From: Nomia melanderi
Taxonomy: Eukaryota > Arthropoda > Insecta > Hymenoptera > Halictidae
Length of the DNA stretch: 64,000 nucleotides
Assembly: GCF_051020985.1 (NCBI RefSeq)
Contig: NC_135000.1
Span: 23,962,784 to 24,026,783, forward strand
Reading direction: 5' to 3'
Shown in pieces: positions 51,029 to 64,000 of the stretch; position 1 is the stretch's first letter, and each line of letters starts with the position of its first letter. Position numbers and translations under genes: made by a program. The notes below the pieces were generated by a model. It searched no databases and was not told the DNA's origin. It worked only from the letters and a program-made list of their open reading frames with translations.

Positions 51029-54000
51029 ACGGGGACATACGTGTTTGCTTACAATGAACGGGAGGTCATGTCGCGGTAGCTATCGCATTCTCTTGATCCC
51101 AGATATGAATTTAATTTTATTATGACGTGAGCCGTCCGGCACCGCTATCTTCGAATCGCTCTTATGCTCCCTGCAGAGGCGATCGTGCGAGCGAGAGACG
51201 GCCAGGCCCCAGCCTCTAAGTCCCTCTAAGAACGGTCTATTTCGCCGACACTCGGTGACCTTTCGAAATACAGCAAAGCGAATCCGAGGGAGGTGTAATT
51301 GTTGAGATGGAGGCGATCGATCGACACTGGGAATAATATAAATGGATAATAGGGTCCGCGGTTCGACGCGAGATGCCACGCGGGTACGGCCGCGCCGTTG
51401 CGAGCGGAGATTTCCGAGGGGTCGTAATCGGAGATGGAGCGGCTCGCGCGGGGATATTATTATTTTTCTACGAAATCGACGAAAGGATCGTGATCGGGAA
51501 TCGTGACAGATGAAATATGTATGCCAAGGTTTTCCTTCACAGAAATAAATGTTTCTGGCTGCGCGTACCCCGAAGGATGCTCCTTCGTTATATCGGATCC
51601 ATTGTTCCTAAGCGGCTTTGTCTTCTAATAGTTTCCACCGATAATGCACTTTACGGGCGGCCATATTTGTCGAGTGTATACAAATTGCCGATCGTGTTCG
51701 AGCAATTAACGTACATCAACGTTTCACTCGCGGACGTCGCGGCAATAGAGACGGTATCTCTGACTTTCCACCGCGGGCCCGACGTTCTGCCGCCCGTTTA
51801 CCCGATGCTCGAGGTATTAATATTTCCGAGTAGGCGGCGATTGTGTTGCGATTCAAAAGTAATCTTCGCTTCTATCCTTTCACTCGGATCATCGGGCGTT
51901 CCGAGATCCACGATGTCGCCGCTGCTTCGAACACTCCTAACGACGTTTCGATTCCACGCTGAAATCGATTGCGTCCGCGAGCCGATCCGCAGAAACGTCG
52001 CCCGAATTCGCGTCGAGGAGCCGTCCGCTCCAACGTGTAATAATTTCCACGCGATCCTGTATCTTAATTAAATCTGCCGTTAGCCGGCTGACGAAAAATC
52101 GATTTCATCGTGGGGCGCGACGATCCTTATCGCCGCGGCGCGGCGGTTCAGCGTGTTCGCGAAACGCTCGCCCGAAGGGACCGAGAGCGCTCGATCGCGT
52201 TTTAATAGTCGCTTCCTCGCGGATCGCGGACACGCGCCGTTAATTCACTCGCCGCGGCACGATTAACGGCCGCGAACTTCATTACGCAGGCAATGCGTAA
52301 CGATGGCGCGTTGCGCAACGAATAACGGTCGCGTTTGAAGCGGGGATTCATCGCGGCTGAGGGGGGAGGGCGAGGTCACGGCGTGTGTCGCGGTAACTAG
52401 ATACTTCAGAAGTCCTCATTAGAATAATTCCGCGAGTGTAACAGTCGCGCCTCTCGTAGACTGATATTAAAAAGGCATTGTCGTCTGGCGTATCGGTGAA
52501 TCACTCCTACATGTCCGTCGAACAATGCGGTGCCGGCATTATTAGCATTTTGCTCGATTCCAATGCAATTCAGCCGGATTCTATTGATCCATCGAAATAC
52601 TTTCCTCTCCCCCCCCCCGTCGGAGGACGACTACGCTCGAGGCCCCCGCCGCCGCCGACGCCGACGCCGCAATACCGACGTGTAATTAATTCTTTCTCAG
52701 GAATTTCATTTGACTTTCCACGTGACACGCTAAGACCCGCCCGGCGGATTTCACTCGCCCGTTTTACGCCCATCGTTTTCCTTTTTTCCTTCGCCTCCTC
52801 CCCCGCTTTCCTTCCCTTTTCTTTTACCGTCACCCACCTCGTTACCGCGACGGAAACTGTCCGACTCTTTAACGCGTCCGTCCAATTAAGCAGGTCGAAC
52901 TGCGTCTAATCGGTAAATAGCATTAGCCATCCGTCCCGTGCATTTATACATGAGGCAATCAACGCGGATCGTGGTTATGACGCCGAGTGCATCTGGGCCC
53001 GTGAATAAACTGCGACTCTCTTCGGCTAGAAAAATTAGAGCTGTACAGCTGGAATATTGAAAACTTCGTTGCTTTTCAGTCAACACGTCGCGGTACTGGT
53101 AAACGTACTTCCCAGCGAATTTAATTAATTTCTTGCCAGCCGACGGGAAAAATTTCAACCTTTATCGTATACTTCGTGCAATTTGCGACTACGTTGGAGT
53201 TTTATCGTCGCTGTTCTTGCCGCGGACTTGTAGGATAAACTTGCAACGTCACGTCAGACTTGACAAACGACCCAAGGACGACTACGAGGGCCGACCTCGC
53301 TATTCAAATTTCCTCGAAGGGAATCAATCGAGAGCAACGTATCCCGAGTAACCAACGATCGAGTAGAACGAGCGACGCGATCCACGCATCGAACCGTGAA
53401 TGCATTACCCGAATGAAAGCGTTCTACGAAAATCGAATTACAACACTTTGTTTCTTCCTTCTTCGGGGAAACCCGGCAAAAACGAACATTGGATGATCCA
53501 TCTTGCGATTAAAAGCGACCCTTGCCGAGTCGGGCAAAAAGTGCACTCCACAACAGCCACGATGATTACTCGCTCGTAGTCTAGCACCGTTTGCCGAAAA
53601 AACTACGGGCGGTTTTGCATCGAAGGACGTATCGGATTGTCGAGGAAGAAATTTCGTAACGGAGACAAACGCTTAGTGGAAAATCGTCAGAGTCATTCGC
53701 GATATAGTTGTACGATGATTCTCCTTGCGCGGCGCGTTCGATATACAACTCGGCCGGCGTTTATGCGTTGGGATCAGAATTAACGCGGGCCTCGTTGCTA
53801 CCTGAATTTCCATCCCCTTCGCGCGCCCACCAAAAAGGTCCGCGGTAAGTGCTATCTCTGAAAATCCATGGCGGTCGAGCCGTAGCGGAAGGCGGGCCGC
53901 CGGCGTGGAATTTGCATTACTAATGCGCAAACTGCGTCAAACGAAACACGCCAAAGTGTTTTACGCCGTATGAATGGGTCTGTCGGTGTGTGCGGTTTAT

Positions 54001-54125
54001 ACAACACGAATGAACACGCCCGGGAAGACCACTTCTTCTGGTTGTGTGCGCGTGCACGGGTCGCAGCGCGCGTATATTGAGTGTGCTCGAATAGACTCGG
54101 GGACGACGACACGCTCGGTAGGAAA

Positions 54126-54155
54126 ACGCGACGCGACGCGACGCGACCCGACCCG
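54126..54155. repeat. (GACGC)n pentamer repeat
   Basis: Four GACGC-type units followed by GACCC variants. It matches the unit at 25.24 kb. Confidence 0.85.
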
Positions 54156-55039
54156 GGTACACCAGTACCAATCATTCAATTAACCCCGGTCTATACGATC
54201 CTCTTGATCCTATTTTATTTAATAAAGCTAATGCTAAACGCACGGCCTCTTATAATAGCCGTCAGACGAACGCGTCTGCTTCTGGTTCATTAGTGTACGT
54301 GTAAGTGCGTACCGGGCCGTCTATATTAGTAAATAAACCTCCTCGGCGAGCGGTTCGGCTTTCAGTGAGAATACTGCGGATTCTAATCGAATAATCGGCT
54401 CGCCGCTAGACAGGCAGCGGATATTTATAGGATTGTAGATGTTCATTGACCAATCGATGGAAACTCCGAACCGAGCTCTGGAAATTTATTTCGCCGATCG
54501 AGATTCCGCCGGGGTTCGGATGAAAGGGAAACCTTGTTAAAACTTAAGGAATTGTTTAATGCGCTGAATCGCGGATAATCGGGTTCGCGGTAATTACGTA
54601 AGAGCTGTAGTCTTTTCATTACCGACGCCGAGCAGGAGGATATGATAAAACGAGTCGTAAACGCGGCGCAATTTTTATCTCGTTAAGGGCAGACATAGAT
54701 TTATAACGACCATAGAATTATTATCATCCGGTGAACTATTAACGATGAAATGTCCCCCAGGGAATGCAGCGGGGGAAATCGAAAGGCAACGCGCGGGAGA
54801 GCCGAACCGTGCATTCCGAATCGCCGAAGAATCCAGGGCAAAAAATTATCCACGCAAATCCAAGGATCGTACCGGAAACGGCGCGGACCTCGATTGCGCG
54901 GACAGAAAGAAATTAGTCGCGGCGAGGAGGTCGGAGTGATGGGGAGTGCCTAGGCGAGGTCTATAAATTCCTAGGTCCCGATTCGATTCACTTTGTCTTA
55001 TTCAACGGATCGATAAACGCGCGAATGAACCGAGCACGA

Positions 55040-55230
55040 GTCAATTCCTGTACGTGTACGCGGCTGGCGAAAGGAGAGGGACGGCGCGAGCCCGAGCGAG
55101 AGAAACGGCCGAACAAGGGAGGAGGAACAGCGGCAAAGGACGCCGGGGGAGGGAGAGAGTTCGTTATAGGCGTTTTCAGTGACTACGTGCAGCGTCAGTA
55201 TTAGTTCCGTTTAATTAGGTAGGAAGGGTA
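55040..55230 (+). promoter_or_regulatory. Promoter-like region with initiator motifs
   Basis: A GA-rich stretch (about 55070-55160, with several GAGAG and GAGGG blocks) leads into TTTTCAGTGAC at 55185-55195 and a second TCAGTATTAG 17 nt later, both resembling the arthropod initiator TCAGT. AGTTC, similar to a downstream promoter element, lies about 26 nt after the first, slightly closer than the usual spacing. The downstream sequence has a short frame reading GSNGSGSQQQHQ before an arginine run. Inference only; no transcript evidence is visible. Confidence 0.2.
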
Positions 55231-55335
55231 GGAACGGGGATTGGATCCGTGTAAAGCGTAATCCAAGAGAGATCCCCGATTGACCAACTCTGCTCGACTA
55301 GGCAGCAACGGTAGCGGCAGCCAGCAGCAGCATCA

Positions 55336-55356
55336 GCGTCGGCGTCGGCGTCGGCG
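55336..55356. repeat. (GTCGGC)n tract
   Basis: Three to four GTCGGC hexamers after a CAG-rich patch. Confidence 0.8.
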
Positions 55357-57402
55357 GATGCTCTGGTCATGCTGCCGGTCCCCGCTGATGATAATAGAAT
55401 CTGCACGTTCGATCGTGGCTCGCCGATATCGATGGCTCGGCCCGGTGGAAAGAAAGCATCGGCTTTGTTTCCGGCGGCGCATGCGCCCCGGGACGCGTTC
55501 GATTAAGCGCGGGTGGCAATTTTCATGGTGCCGGATAAACATTGTCGAAAAACAATGACGATGGAAATTTAATTCCGAGCCAGCGACTCGTGGCACTTGC
55601 GACGAACGGCGTGGGGACGGGAAGGGGGGCATGGGGGAAAGAGAGTTTTATGGCAGACGTAGCCTCGTGACGTACCGAGCGGTCGTTGTTATAGAATCGC
55701 CCGATATCAATCGGCTCGTACGCGACTGAGAGTTAATTATCGCGCCCCGCGATAAATAATCCGATGATCCGAGCGCGGAAACGGCCGGCGGACGCGCGTT
55801 CTCCCTCGCTCCTCGTCCCGATAAATGAGCAATAATTTTATTGCCCCGGAATAACGAACGGCTGAGTTATGCCTGTCGCGCAAGAAACAACGGCCGGGAC
55901 CAGTGAATATATTTTCCGGCGCGCTACAAATTTCCCGGAGTTATGCCGGTGAACGACATTCCGCTTTTAGTCTTGCCTTCTCTATCGCGGCTGAAATAAC
56001 GTAGGCTCTCCGGGAGCGGTGTTTTATATCTTCTTATGCGCGCGGTTTTACCTCGTAAAGTTGTTGTCTCCGCGGAAGCTGTTTTCCTTCTCTTGTCGCG
56101 CGTAATCTAGAGCTGCTTTGTTGCGCGCCCGCCTCTTTCGCCGTATATTCCGAGGTATGAAAAAATTGTTCCTCCGCCGCCTCGTATCCGGCAAGTTCGG
56201 GTGTGGGCGCTCGCTCGAACCCACGAACGAATCGCCGACGATTTCCGATTTTTTCATCGGCGAACGTGATTGTAATAACACCGTTTGCATCGGACTCTTT
56301 CTTTGTTGTACCAGAAATTCGTTTATCAGCGTGCACGCACGCTTCGAGTGCACGTTGAAGCTACGATATTGAACGATATAACGTTTCACAAATTACCATG
56401 CAATTACAATTCGTAATTTTTTCCATGCAATATCGCTTCCACGTGTTCAATAGATACGCGCTCGGTTTCTTTTTCTTTTTTGCACGTGACGTTTAAATAA
56501 TTTCCTGCGTTATCAGCCGCGATACGGCACGCAATTATACATTCCTGCAGGGTATTGGCTGCTAACTTTGTTGCTTTATCTCTATTTTCGCTGGTCCGGA
56601 CATCGGCGCGACAGTGTTCGATACATTGTTTAACGATTTTCCGAAAGATACAGTCCCACGGATAAAAACGGAACGATTCCCTCCATGCGAACACGATTAT
56701 CTTCCTACGAGGCAGTCGCAACACACCGGAACGCTAATTTCATTAGAAGTCGGAGCGCCGTACGATTTTACTACAATTTCCCCGTCTGCGTCGTCCTCGA
56801 TGGACGATCGAATTAAATCCCGATGGAAGTACCCGGCACACGACAGGAGCCAGTAGCTTTCGTATCGGCCCGTCGACTCGCTGCTCTTTTTCTTCAGGCT
56901 CTCTCCCTCTACGGGGTTCGTTCCTTCGCGGCAGGACGCAGGGCTACCAGCCAGATGAATAGATAGCGGCTAATTTTCAGCGTTCATTAGAGCTGGCTCG
57001 TTCTCCGTCTGTACGGGTGTGCATTCGCTTTCTCTTGTCCTCCTCCTCCTTTCTCTCTTTCTTTTCCCCTGTCTCTGGTTGCGTTCGCGGGACACGTAGC
57101 GTCTGTGCAACGTACACGAGCGAAGCTGCGAAAGCGAAGCTCCGAACGAACGAGGGCCAAGGCGCGCGCGGTCGTTGGTGGAGCCGCGGAGATCGCAGCG
57201 GGGAACATAGAGACACGCCAAGAGAGCAAATAAAGAGATCCGGCATCCCGGAGAAATCTAATTCCTAATTGGTGCTTCGCTCTCTGTACCCAGCTCGTGT
57301 CGGTTATCTGCCGCTATCGAAGCGCACGACCGGACCTGGAGAGTCGGTCGCTACCGGCGAGTCGACTCGAGTCGAGAGACCGCGCTGGGTAGAGGGAAAA
57401 GG

Positions 57403-57406
<4 letters not shown>

Positions 57407-57448
<42 letters not shown>
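57407..57448. repeat. (AG)21 microsatellite
   Basis: The longest uninterrupted dinucleotide run in the window, likely polymorphic. Confidence 0.95.
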
Positions 57449-57450
<2 letters not shown>

Positions 57451-58272
57451 CCCTCGGCGGCGAGGACCGTGAAAGGGTGGCGCGGACCCGCCGCTACGCG
57501 AAAGGAGGGAGAATAATGGTTGCGGTTTAACTGTCAGGCGCAAAAGGGGTTCGAAACTGCCGAATCCACGCGGCCGGCTCCGAGGAAACACGCGTCCGAA
57601 TAGTCGCGAAGGGGATGGGCGCCGGCGGCAGGGGATAGAGCTCTCCCGAGCTCGATTACAAAAATTGAATGTAGCCTCACCTGTCAGTCAACGCGGCGAA
57701 CTGTCGGTTGCCGTGTTAGATACATCGTCCGATGATTTTACACGAGCGTCGGGGCCAGGAGAGCGACGCGCGGCGCTCGCATATTAAATTGCCCCTCGCG
57801 CAAGGGGTAACCGGTGTCGTTTGCAATCACCGGGAAACGCGCGCGTCGCTCGCGACACACCGGTAATTTCCGTGGTTCGCGCGGCGCGAGACAGGATCGT
57901 CGATTTCTTTCTTTTCCCCTGTCCCGTCTCTCCCTCGTCCCTCTCGCGACCGGCCCGATGGCCGTGGCGGCCGATGGAAAACGCGTAACGCGGAGCGGGT
58001 CGTTTAAATATTTATAAAGACGTTTCAGTGGAGCGGCACGCAGAAAGTGGTACGCAAGAAAACGAGTTGTCGGGTTCGCGTGTACCCGCGGTTGAAAATT
58101 AATCGTCCGTGCCGGTGCGGGTTATACGAGCGCGCGAGTAAGCGCGCGCGGCGCGTGACTATTAAACCGAGTGTCGTATAAGCGGCGCCGTTTAATTTCG
58201 AATTACAAATCCGCGCGGCTTTTAACGGAATCCTTTTGACGGCGAGTCGCGGTTTCCGCGAATGAAGACGCG

Positions 58273-58300
58273 GGAGAGACAGAGAGAGAGAGAGGGAGAG
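58273..58300. repeat. (GA)n microsatellite
   Basis: A GA run with one GGG interruption. Confidence 0.85.
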
Positions 58301-59860
58301 TGGCTGGTTAACCGGCACCGGCCGAGCGACTCTGACAGCGAGACGTTATCCGACAGTTATTATTCAGTCTCTCACCTCCCACGCTCGTGTTTATTCGAAT
58401 ACAAATGCGCCGTCCCGTGCGTCATAACTGCACTCGATCACCGCGTAGTTCACGGGGCCGGCGACGCCGTCTATTTTTCTTCGCGGCCGTTCCCCGTGTT
58501 AGCATCCGGCCCGGACAATGAGCGTACAAACACAGGCCGAGGGCCCCGACGCGCGCCCGGCCCGCCGCGGCGCTCCGCGACGCTCCAACCGCTCGGTATT
58601 CTTATGCTAAAATCGTTGACGTCCGAGCTGACACGGTTTTTCGAGCGGCGATCATTCAACGCCTCGTCCGCTCGCACACCCCGCCCCCCTACTCGCATGC
58701 TAATCAACGAGTTGATGTTAAATTGCGCGTACCCGCCGCTGTCCGCCGTTCATAAACAAGTCGCGGCCGTGTAAATACCTGGCCGCCCCGGCGCCCGCGC
58801 CAGAAAAATGCCGAGGCCCTGGCTTTTGTACCGAATTAACCCGTGGAAATATTACCATAGCCCGGAGGAATTTATTGGCCGGAAAAGTAGCGTCGCCGCT
58901 ACTGCGTGGGAAATGAGCCGTCTCGCTGCCGGGTGAACCTGATGAACCCGATTTCGGGCCTCGAGGATTTTACAACTCGGCTGAGCTGTTTGGTCGGCGG
59001 ATCTGGTATTTATAAAATCGACGGTGCGATTAATCGAGAAGCGATTGATTAGGAGGAACTTAAATTTGAATTTGTATTCGGGATGCACGGGTCTGTTACA
59101 CCTCGATGTTTTGGGTAATAGGAATTCGCATTGGACTTGGTAATATTTCCAGTAGCTCCTTGAATGATAATTAAGAGACTCTTCGAACATTCGAAGACTT
59201 TCGAGTCGCCCGGATTATCGTAAAAGTAACTCCGATATTTGGCAATCTTACGGGAGGATCAATTACGGGAAACCGGAACGTCAACTTCCCCCGCGAGTTG
59301 CACGGTAAGATTGATGTCCATTTCTGGAGTTGCATTCCAGTGCATTCGTTACCGGTGCAACGGTCACCGATGCTTGGAAGTCTCGAGAATTTTCGAACTC
59401 GTAGGGCACGCGACAGATTGAACTTGCAAACGAAGTTTCCAGTACTCGAAGCGCCGCGAGTTTCCGGTCGGAGCTACCAGTTTCGCCGGTTTAAGGCCGG
59501 GCCGGAGTCGGATCGGCGCTGTGACGCGCGACGAGACCATCGGTCACGCAACAATCGCAAAGATGCAATTTGATCAATTATCGGGCGACTGGGGGCCGCG
59601 TATCTCCGGCAGCGATACAGCCATTATCTGTCATATTCAGGGTTCAATTGCCGGGTTGAGCAAGGCTTTTCTCCGGTGGCGCGACGCATACGTTTATCAA
59701 ACTAAGGCGCAGCAGTGTCATCTGATAGGGGCATGCATGAGTCACGTAACGGCGTGTATATTCGTTGTGGCCGATAGTCGCGGGGAACGTGTACCGTGTT
59801 CCGAGTCGCAACCGAGAACTCGAAAAATGCCGCTCCTAGTAATTTGCATTCGAAAAGATT

Positions 59861-59976
59861 CGGGAGGAAGAGAGAAAGAGGGGGAGCAAGCTGGGAAGGG
59901 AAGAGAAAGAGAAAAAAGGGACAAATATAAAAGCGAAAGAAGAGAGAGCGGGCGGAGAGAGTGAGAGAAAGAGGAT
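59861..59976. repeat. Polypurine tract
   Basis: Over 100 nt of mostly A/G with short interruptions. The frame open across it is Arg/Glu/Lys noise. Confidence 0.75.
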
Positions 59977-61078
59977 GCCGGGGTTACGAGAGAGGTATGC
60001 AAAACACGGGGAAGTATCTTTCTGAGAATAAACGGGGCCGGACTACCTGTGGTGCTCTTAGCCGTTCTGTAATTGGCCGTGCAAAGTGAAGCGCATTCTT
60101 ATTTTCCCCGTTACGCTTGCTCCCGTTTGAGCGCGACGCGCGGCTCTTAAATGCCGCGGCTTCTAAGCACCGGATATACGATAATTACCGGCAGCCAGCG
60201 GTCGTCGCGCGATTGTAAAAACGGCTCTCTTTCTGCCTTCGAGCCGTAACTGGAGTACGGAGAGAGGAAGAGGGAGAAAGCGGCCACTTTCACGGCCTAC
60301 TGCCAGCGATTTCCAGAATTGCCGGTTCGCCACCCGTAATTGTAGTCGAAATAATCAGCCCCGATGACCCGGGCCCGGGCAACTGGATCAGCCGCGTTTC
60401 GCAAAGCCGAACAATACCAATTCCGCGGCGGAGAGCCGGACAAGGGGGACACAAAAATAAAAAGGAACGGGAGAAAGGAATAAAATAAAATCAGCCGGAC
60501 GAATATGGGACCGCTTCCGCGTTGCGAAACCTGATACCGTAAACTGGGAAATTTATTATCGAACGGTACATTGAGCTTCGCGGCCGGGATAAGAATCGCG
60601 GAAACTCGAGCGCATTTGTATGTAGCGACGTCTACATCGCGGAAGGAACGGATGAAGGGCAACGAGCCGGAGGGAGAAAGTCGATTCCATTCCCGAAAAT
60701 ACTTTCCACGATATTTTTTCCTCGAAGGGGCGGGGGCGGGGTGGGGGCGATAGGTAGTTCGCGCGAAGCCTACAGAATCGTATGCATTATGGATTCGCCG
60801 AGTGACGGGGCCGTCTCAAATAAATCGGCGTACAAAGTGCGGCGGGAGCAGAAGTTGGTCTATTCCGTAGTCGTACGTATACGGCCGGGCGGGATCGCTG
60901 CCGACGCTCGTAATGCGAGCAATTTATTCGTTACAGTCGGGCTGATTCAAGTTCGACACGACCGTGAGCCGGCCCCCGCTCCCCCGGCGTCCCCACGGCC
61001 CTCTTATTCAAATCGTATCTTCCAGGAGCCATTTTCGATCACAACAACGGTATTGACAAAACCGTTCCCTCATGTAAT

Positions 61079-61369
61079 ATGCATGAGGACAGATTTTTTC
61101 TCAACTGGTTCGATCGCGCGCGCTCCCCGTCCCGGCACGGAAAAGTCGCGCGAATTTTGTCCGCGGTTCTCCCGTGGATCCGTCAGCCCCCCGGTCCGTC
61201 AGCTCGAAAACTGCAAGAAAGTGTGTCGATTCGCGTCTCAGCGTCGTCGTCGTCATCGTCGTCAGTTTCTCTCGACTCAGGGAATGACGGCGCATTCATC
61301 GACACGCGTCGAAGAAAACGCGAGTGCCGCGAAGGAAACGCGATTTTAATGAAACGTCGTTCGCGGTAA
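61079..61369 (+). CDS. Unrecognised open frame with a serine run
   Basis: An ATG-initiated 96-codon frame. After a nondescript N-terminal half it reads SASSSSSSSVSLDSGNDG, followed by a Lys/Arg-rich end and TAA. The Ser run mixes TCG and TCA codons. A second frame over the same DNA (60741-61349) stays open for 202 codons, and only one of them, if either, can be real. No acceptor, donor or family resemblance supports a gene. It is listed because it is one of the few stretches here with coding-like texture. Confidence 0.12.
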   Translation: MHEDRFFLNWFDRARSPSRHGKVARILSAVLPWIRQPPGPSARKLQESVSIRVSASSSSSSSVSLDSGNDGAFIDTRRRKRECREGNAILMKRRSR

Positions 61370-64000
61370 CGCGGCGAAACTCCGTGCGCGATCCACTCCG
61401 CGCGCCGGTCCCGCGTATCGGCGAACGATGAAACTCGATTTCGAAAACGTCGGGGAAGCGTAATGGGGAAAAATGAGTTTTAAAAGTAAATGCGGCGGGG
61501 GTGGTTGCCGGGGGCCGAGCAATCGGCCGCGTTGCGACGGGGGCAAGCGGCAGTTAGTATGGCGGCCACTGGGAGCGTCCTCCCCCTCTGCCCCTCTTCC
61601 CCTGCCGGTAGTTCCCTCCGCCACCCCGCGCCCCTCGCGACCGGAAAATTACAGTATCTCGGATTAAGAAGTAAAATGGGTTTTATTGCGGCAGCGTAGC
61701 ATCGCGTTCCGCGGCCCGATAGAAAAAGGCCGGTCGGTGGAGCGGATGGATAATAATGCCCGTAACTTTCGCAGTTCCCTAGCTAAATGTAGTGAGCTGC
61801 CCGCGTTCGGTTAACTACGGGTATTACGGTCTATCGCGCTTTTAATAGCCGGCTTAACGTTCCTCCCGGGCTACCTCCGCCAGGATGTCTGCTAAATGCG
61901 TAAGCAGAACGCGTGTAACGCACGCTCCGAAGCACCGGTATTATCCTGCACACGGGAATATCCTTCCCGGCGCGAGAAAAACGCGCGAACAACCGGGCGA
62001 CAAGTCGAGGATCGGTGTTCCACGCTTTTACGATCCCGGGCTACACGCGTTCCCTTTACCAGAATCGCGCCGGGACGATCGCGCCGCGGCTTAATCGACG
62101 AATCCGGCGCGCGCTGGTCGATAGCGGATCTTGTCGCGAACGCGGGACGCATTGTTCCTCGCGCGTTTCTGCGCGGTTCGTTCGATTGGAAGTTCGCGGG
62201 AAGATAACGAACAGCTTAGAGTTCGTTCCAGAATTTCTGCACATCGTTACTAGGTCATAACTGCTGGGACTTGCTCGCGAGGCGCAAACGGAGCGAAGAT
62301 AATCCAGGATGAAATGAGATATTTCACGCGTGGCGGTTATTAAGATATCCCCTCGACGTGCCGGCGATGTCTGCTGAAAAGTGATCAAAATCGTTCGAAC
62401 GGGAATCAACATTGATCGCCGAACTGGCGATCGCTTGGCGCGCTCGTTGGAACGCACGGGTCGCAATTCCTTCCCTTCGCAGAAAGTAAACGAACTCTGA
62501 AACGTCGATTTCCATCGGCGCGAAAGTCCGACCGACACGGCGTCGATATACGTATGTGGGGTTCTTTGAGCGTCGGACGTTGATAATAAAATTCTGCGAG
62601 AGCAACGGAATCGTCGGTGCACCGACGAAAGAGGAATAGGTGCAACCTTCAAAGAGGACTCACCGCCTTGATGCTGGAATCCACCGCATCGCTGCATCTT
62701 CCCGGCTCCGCCACTCTCTTAACTCACTTTCTCTCTTGCTCAGGGCCGCCGGTAAGAGAGGTAGTCGATCGTTCTAGCGATACACGCGTTGCCCGGGCCC
62801 TCGTGGAACCGCGTGTATTGCGCGCGATCGCGCCGCGTTCGGTTTCGTTTGTCCGGCCATTTCGTTAATGGAGCCGTTTCTCGGAATAAGAAGTGCCCGG
62901 CCGGTTTCTTCCTTTTTGCGCGGCCCGTCACTGGGGCCCATCGGCCGGCACCCACACCTCCCCGCTCGCCTGCTGCCTTCTCCCGATTTCTGCATCGAAT
63001 CCTGCCACCTGGCTTTGGTGCGCCGCGCAGTGTCACGGATCGCCAATCTAGCTGGATAAAATTCGAAACAAGCAATTCTTGTATATTTAGCAATCAACGT
63101 GTTTAGAAATACATCAGATATGAAGGAACCTGTATGTATATGAATAAGAATTTTATCGTTATTACGATTACCATACTTCAAAAAACAGATTCACGAAACG
63201 GTCGACTTTAGGCAAGCACGGATAAATCTTTGTAAAATTACTTGACGAATGCGTTTTCGTATGTTCTGAACCTTTCCCAGTAACTTCCCATAAAAATTAA
63301 GCGGTTCTATGATAGTCACAAAAATGACTTTCGTCCAGCAAGATTGACAATCCGCGACATTGCGCCACGATACGATTCTAGGAACGGTCGATATCGTTAT
63401 GACGTCCGATGATGCTTGAATTTCATTTGTTTTCGAGACACTTTTACGCTGGAACCCCGAGAATTCGATTTTACTCGGTCCGAACCGTCCACGATCTCCT
63501 TGGCATTTATTTCGATCAACCTCGATTATTCGCTGGAAGAGAAAGAAATCTTGTTTTCCTTACAAGTCTAAACATTCCCTAAAGGATAACCGCATGTAAC
63601 AAAGAGATAGCAACTATTGTGGATGATTCGTCGATTGCATTCTGTTCACGAAGAAAAATAAGACCGCGCGTCTGTACATGGCTTACCGGTTCTACTCGTT
63701 GTAACCGGGAATATACGAGCGCATCGCGGCAATCCTAATCCTCCGCATTCTAGTATCTCGAAACCCACTTTCGCGAGGAAGTCGGACTCCTCATCGATTT
63801 GCGAGCACGCGTTCCGCGCGTACGGTCCCGCGGTCGCAAATTAAATCGGTATCGACGGAAAGTACAGCAACCCGGGTCGCCGCAAAAAGATACCCGCGAG
63901 GCGTCTCGAGAATAAAAGCCGGCCTTTATCTCGGCGAAGTTCATCGAAGCGAAGATTGTAGTTTATGCGAGGACGTGCGGCGCCGAAGAATATCGTGGAA

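Larger units (their letters stand above)
51029..64000. other. CpG-rich DNA, no confidently recognisable gene
   Basis: Contains repeats and one promoter-like spot. The longest frames are 184 codons at 51517-52071, 170 at 58262-58774, 202 at 60741-61349 (all plus) and 213 at 62056-62697 (minus). None has a recognisable domain. A short ATG frame at 54745-54939 (64 codons, mixed Lys/Arg/Glu) is coding-like in codon variety but otherwise unsupported. Confidence 0.5.

Noticed and set aside
54615..54640. TTTTCATTACCGACGCCG, partly like the 21-nt element plus copy 3 flank
   Set aside because: It lacks the central AGTC and has no pairing arm; the match is short enough for chance.
62056..62697. 213-codon minus frame
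   Set aside because: Several other frames on both strands are open across it. No domain, no splice or promoter context.
1..64000. CRISPR arrays, bacterial operons, rRNA, TTAGG telomere repeats, complete transposons or viral genes
   Set aside because: Looked for and not seen. Repeat structure, composition and lack of long conserved frames indicate ordinary arthropod nuclear DNA.

Overview
The window looks like nuclear DNA from an arthropod, most likely a hymenopteran insect (bee, ant or wasp). This is an inference from texture. CpG is abundant rather than depleted, GA/CT, CA and GC-type microsatellites are scattered throughout, TTAATTA-type A/T patches alternate with GC-rich stretches, and there are no bacterial operons or ribosome-binding sites. 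I recognise no protein family, tRNA, rRNA or complete transposon on either strand. Nearly all long open frames look like chance products of CpG-rich, stop-poor DNA: their peptides are arginine/serine/proline-rich, several frames are open over the same DNA, and many lack an ATG.

Layout. About 1-14.9 kb is intergenic or intronic, with CT/GA tracts and one short acidic open frame on the minus strand (7.65-7.80 kb). At 14.9-16.8 kb an identical 21-nt element occurs three times in the same orientation. At each copy it can pair with divergent upstream sequence to form a microRNA-like hairpin. This is the most striking signal in the window. About 17-44 kb resembles a gene desert: A/T-rich patches, a possible Ala/Pro-rich open frame near 33 kb, a three-fold CRE-like site array at 38.8 kb and an ATGCA-rich cluster at 40.2 kb. 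At 44.3-47.2 kb lies a CpG-rich, GAGA-rich stretch that reads like the promoter and long 5' leader of a plus-strand gene, ending in a good splice donor (GAG|GTGAGT). Its coding exons, if it has any, are not recognisable here. At 50.4-50.6 kb the minus strand carries a convincing-looking last exon: branch site, pyrimidine tract, AG, poly-Ala/acidic reading frame, stop, then AATAAA. The rest (50.6-64 kb) is CpG-rich with long polypurine tracts, another promoter-like spot near 55.2 kb and a few unrecognised open frames.

Taken together the window could be the regulatory and intronic landscape of one or two developmental or neuronal genes, with a small hairpin-RNA cluster inside it. Only the repeats, the three-copy element and its predicted pairing are seen directly. 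Gene models are tentative and no gene could be named.
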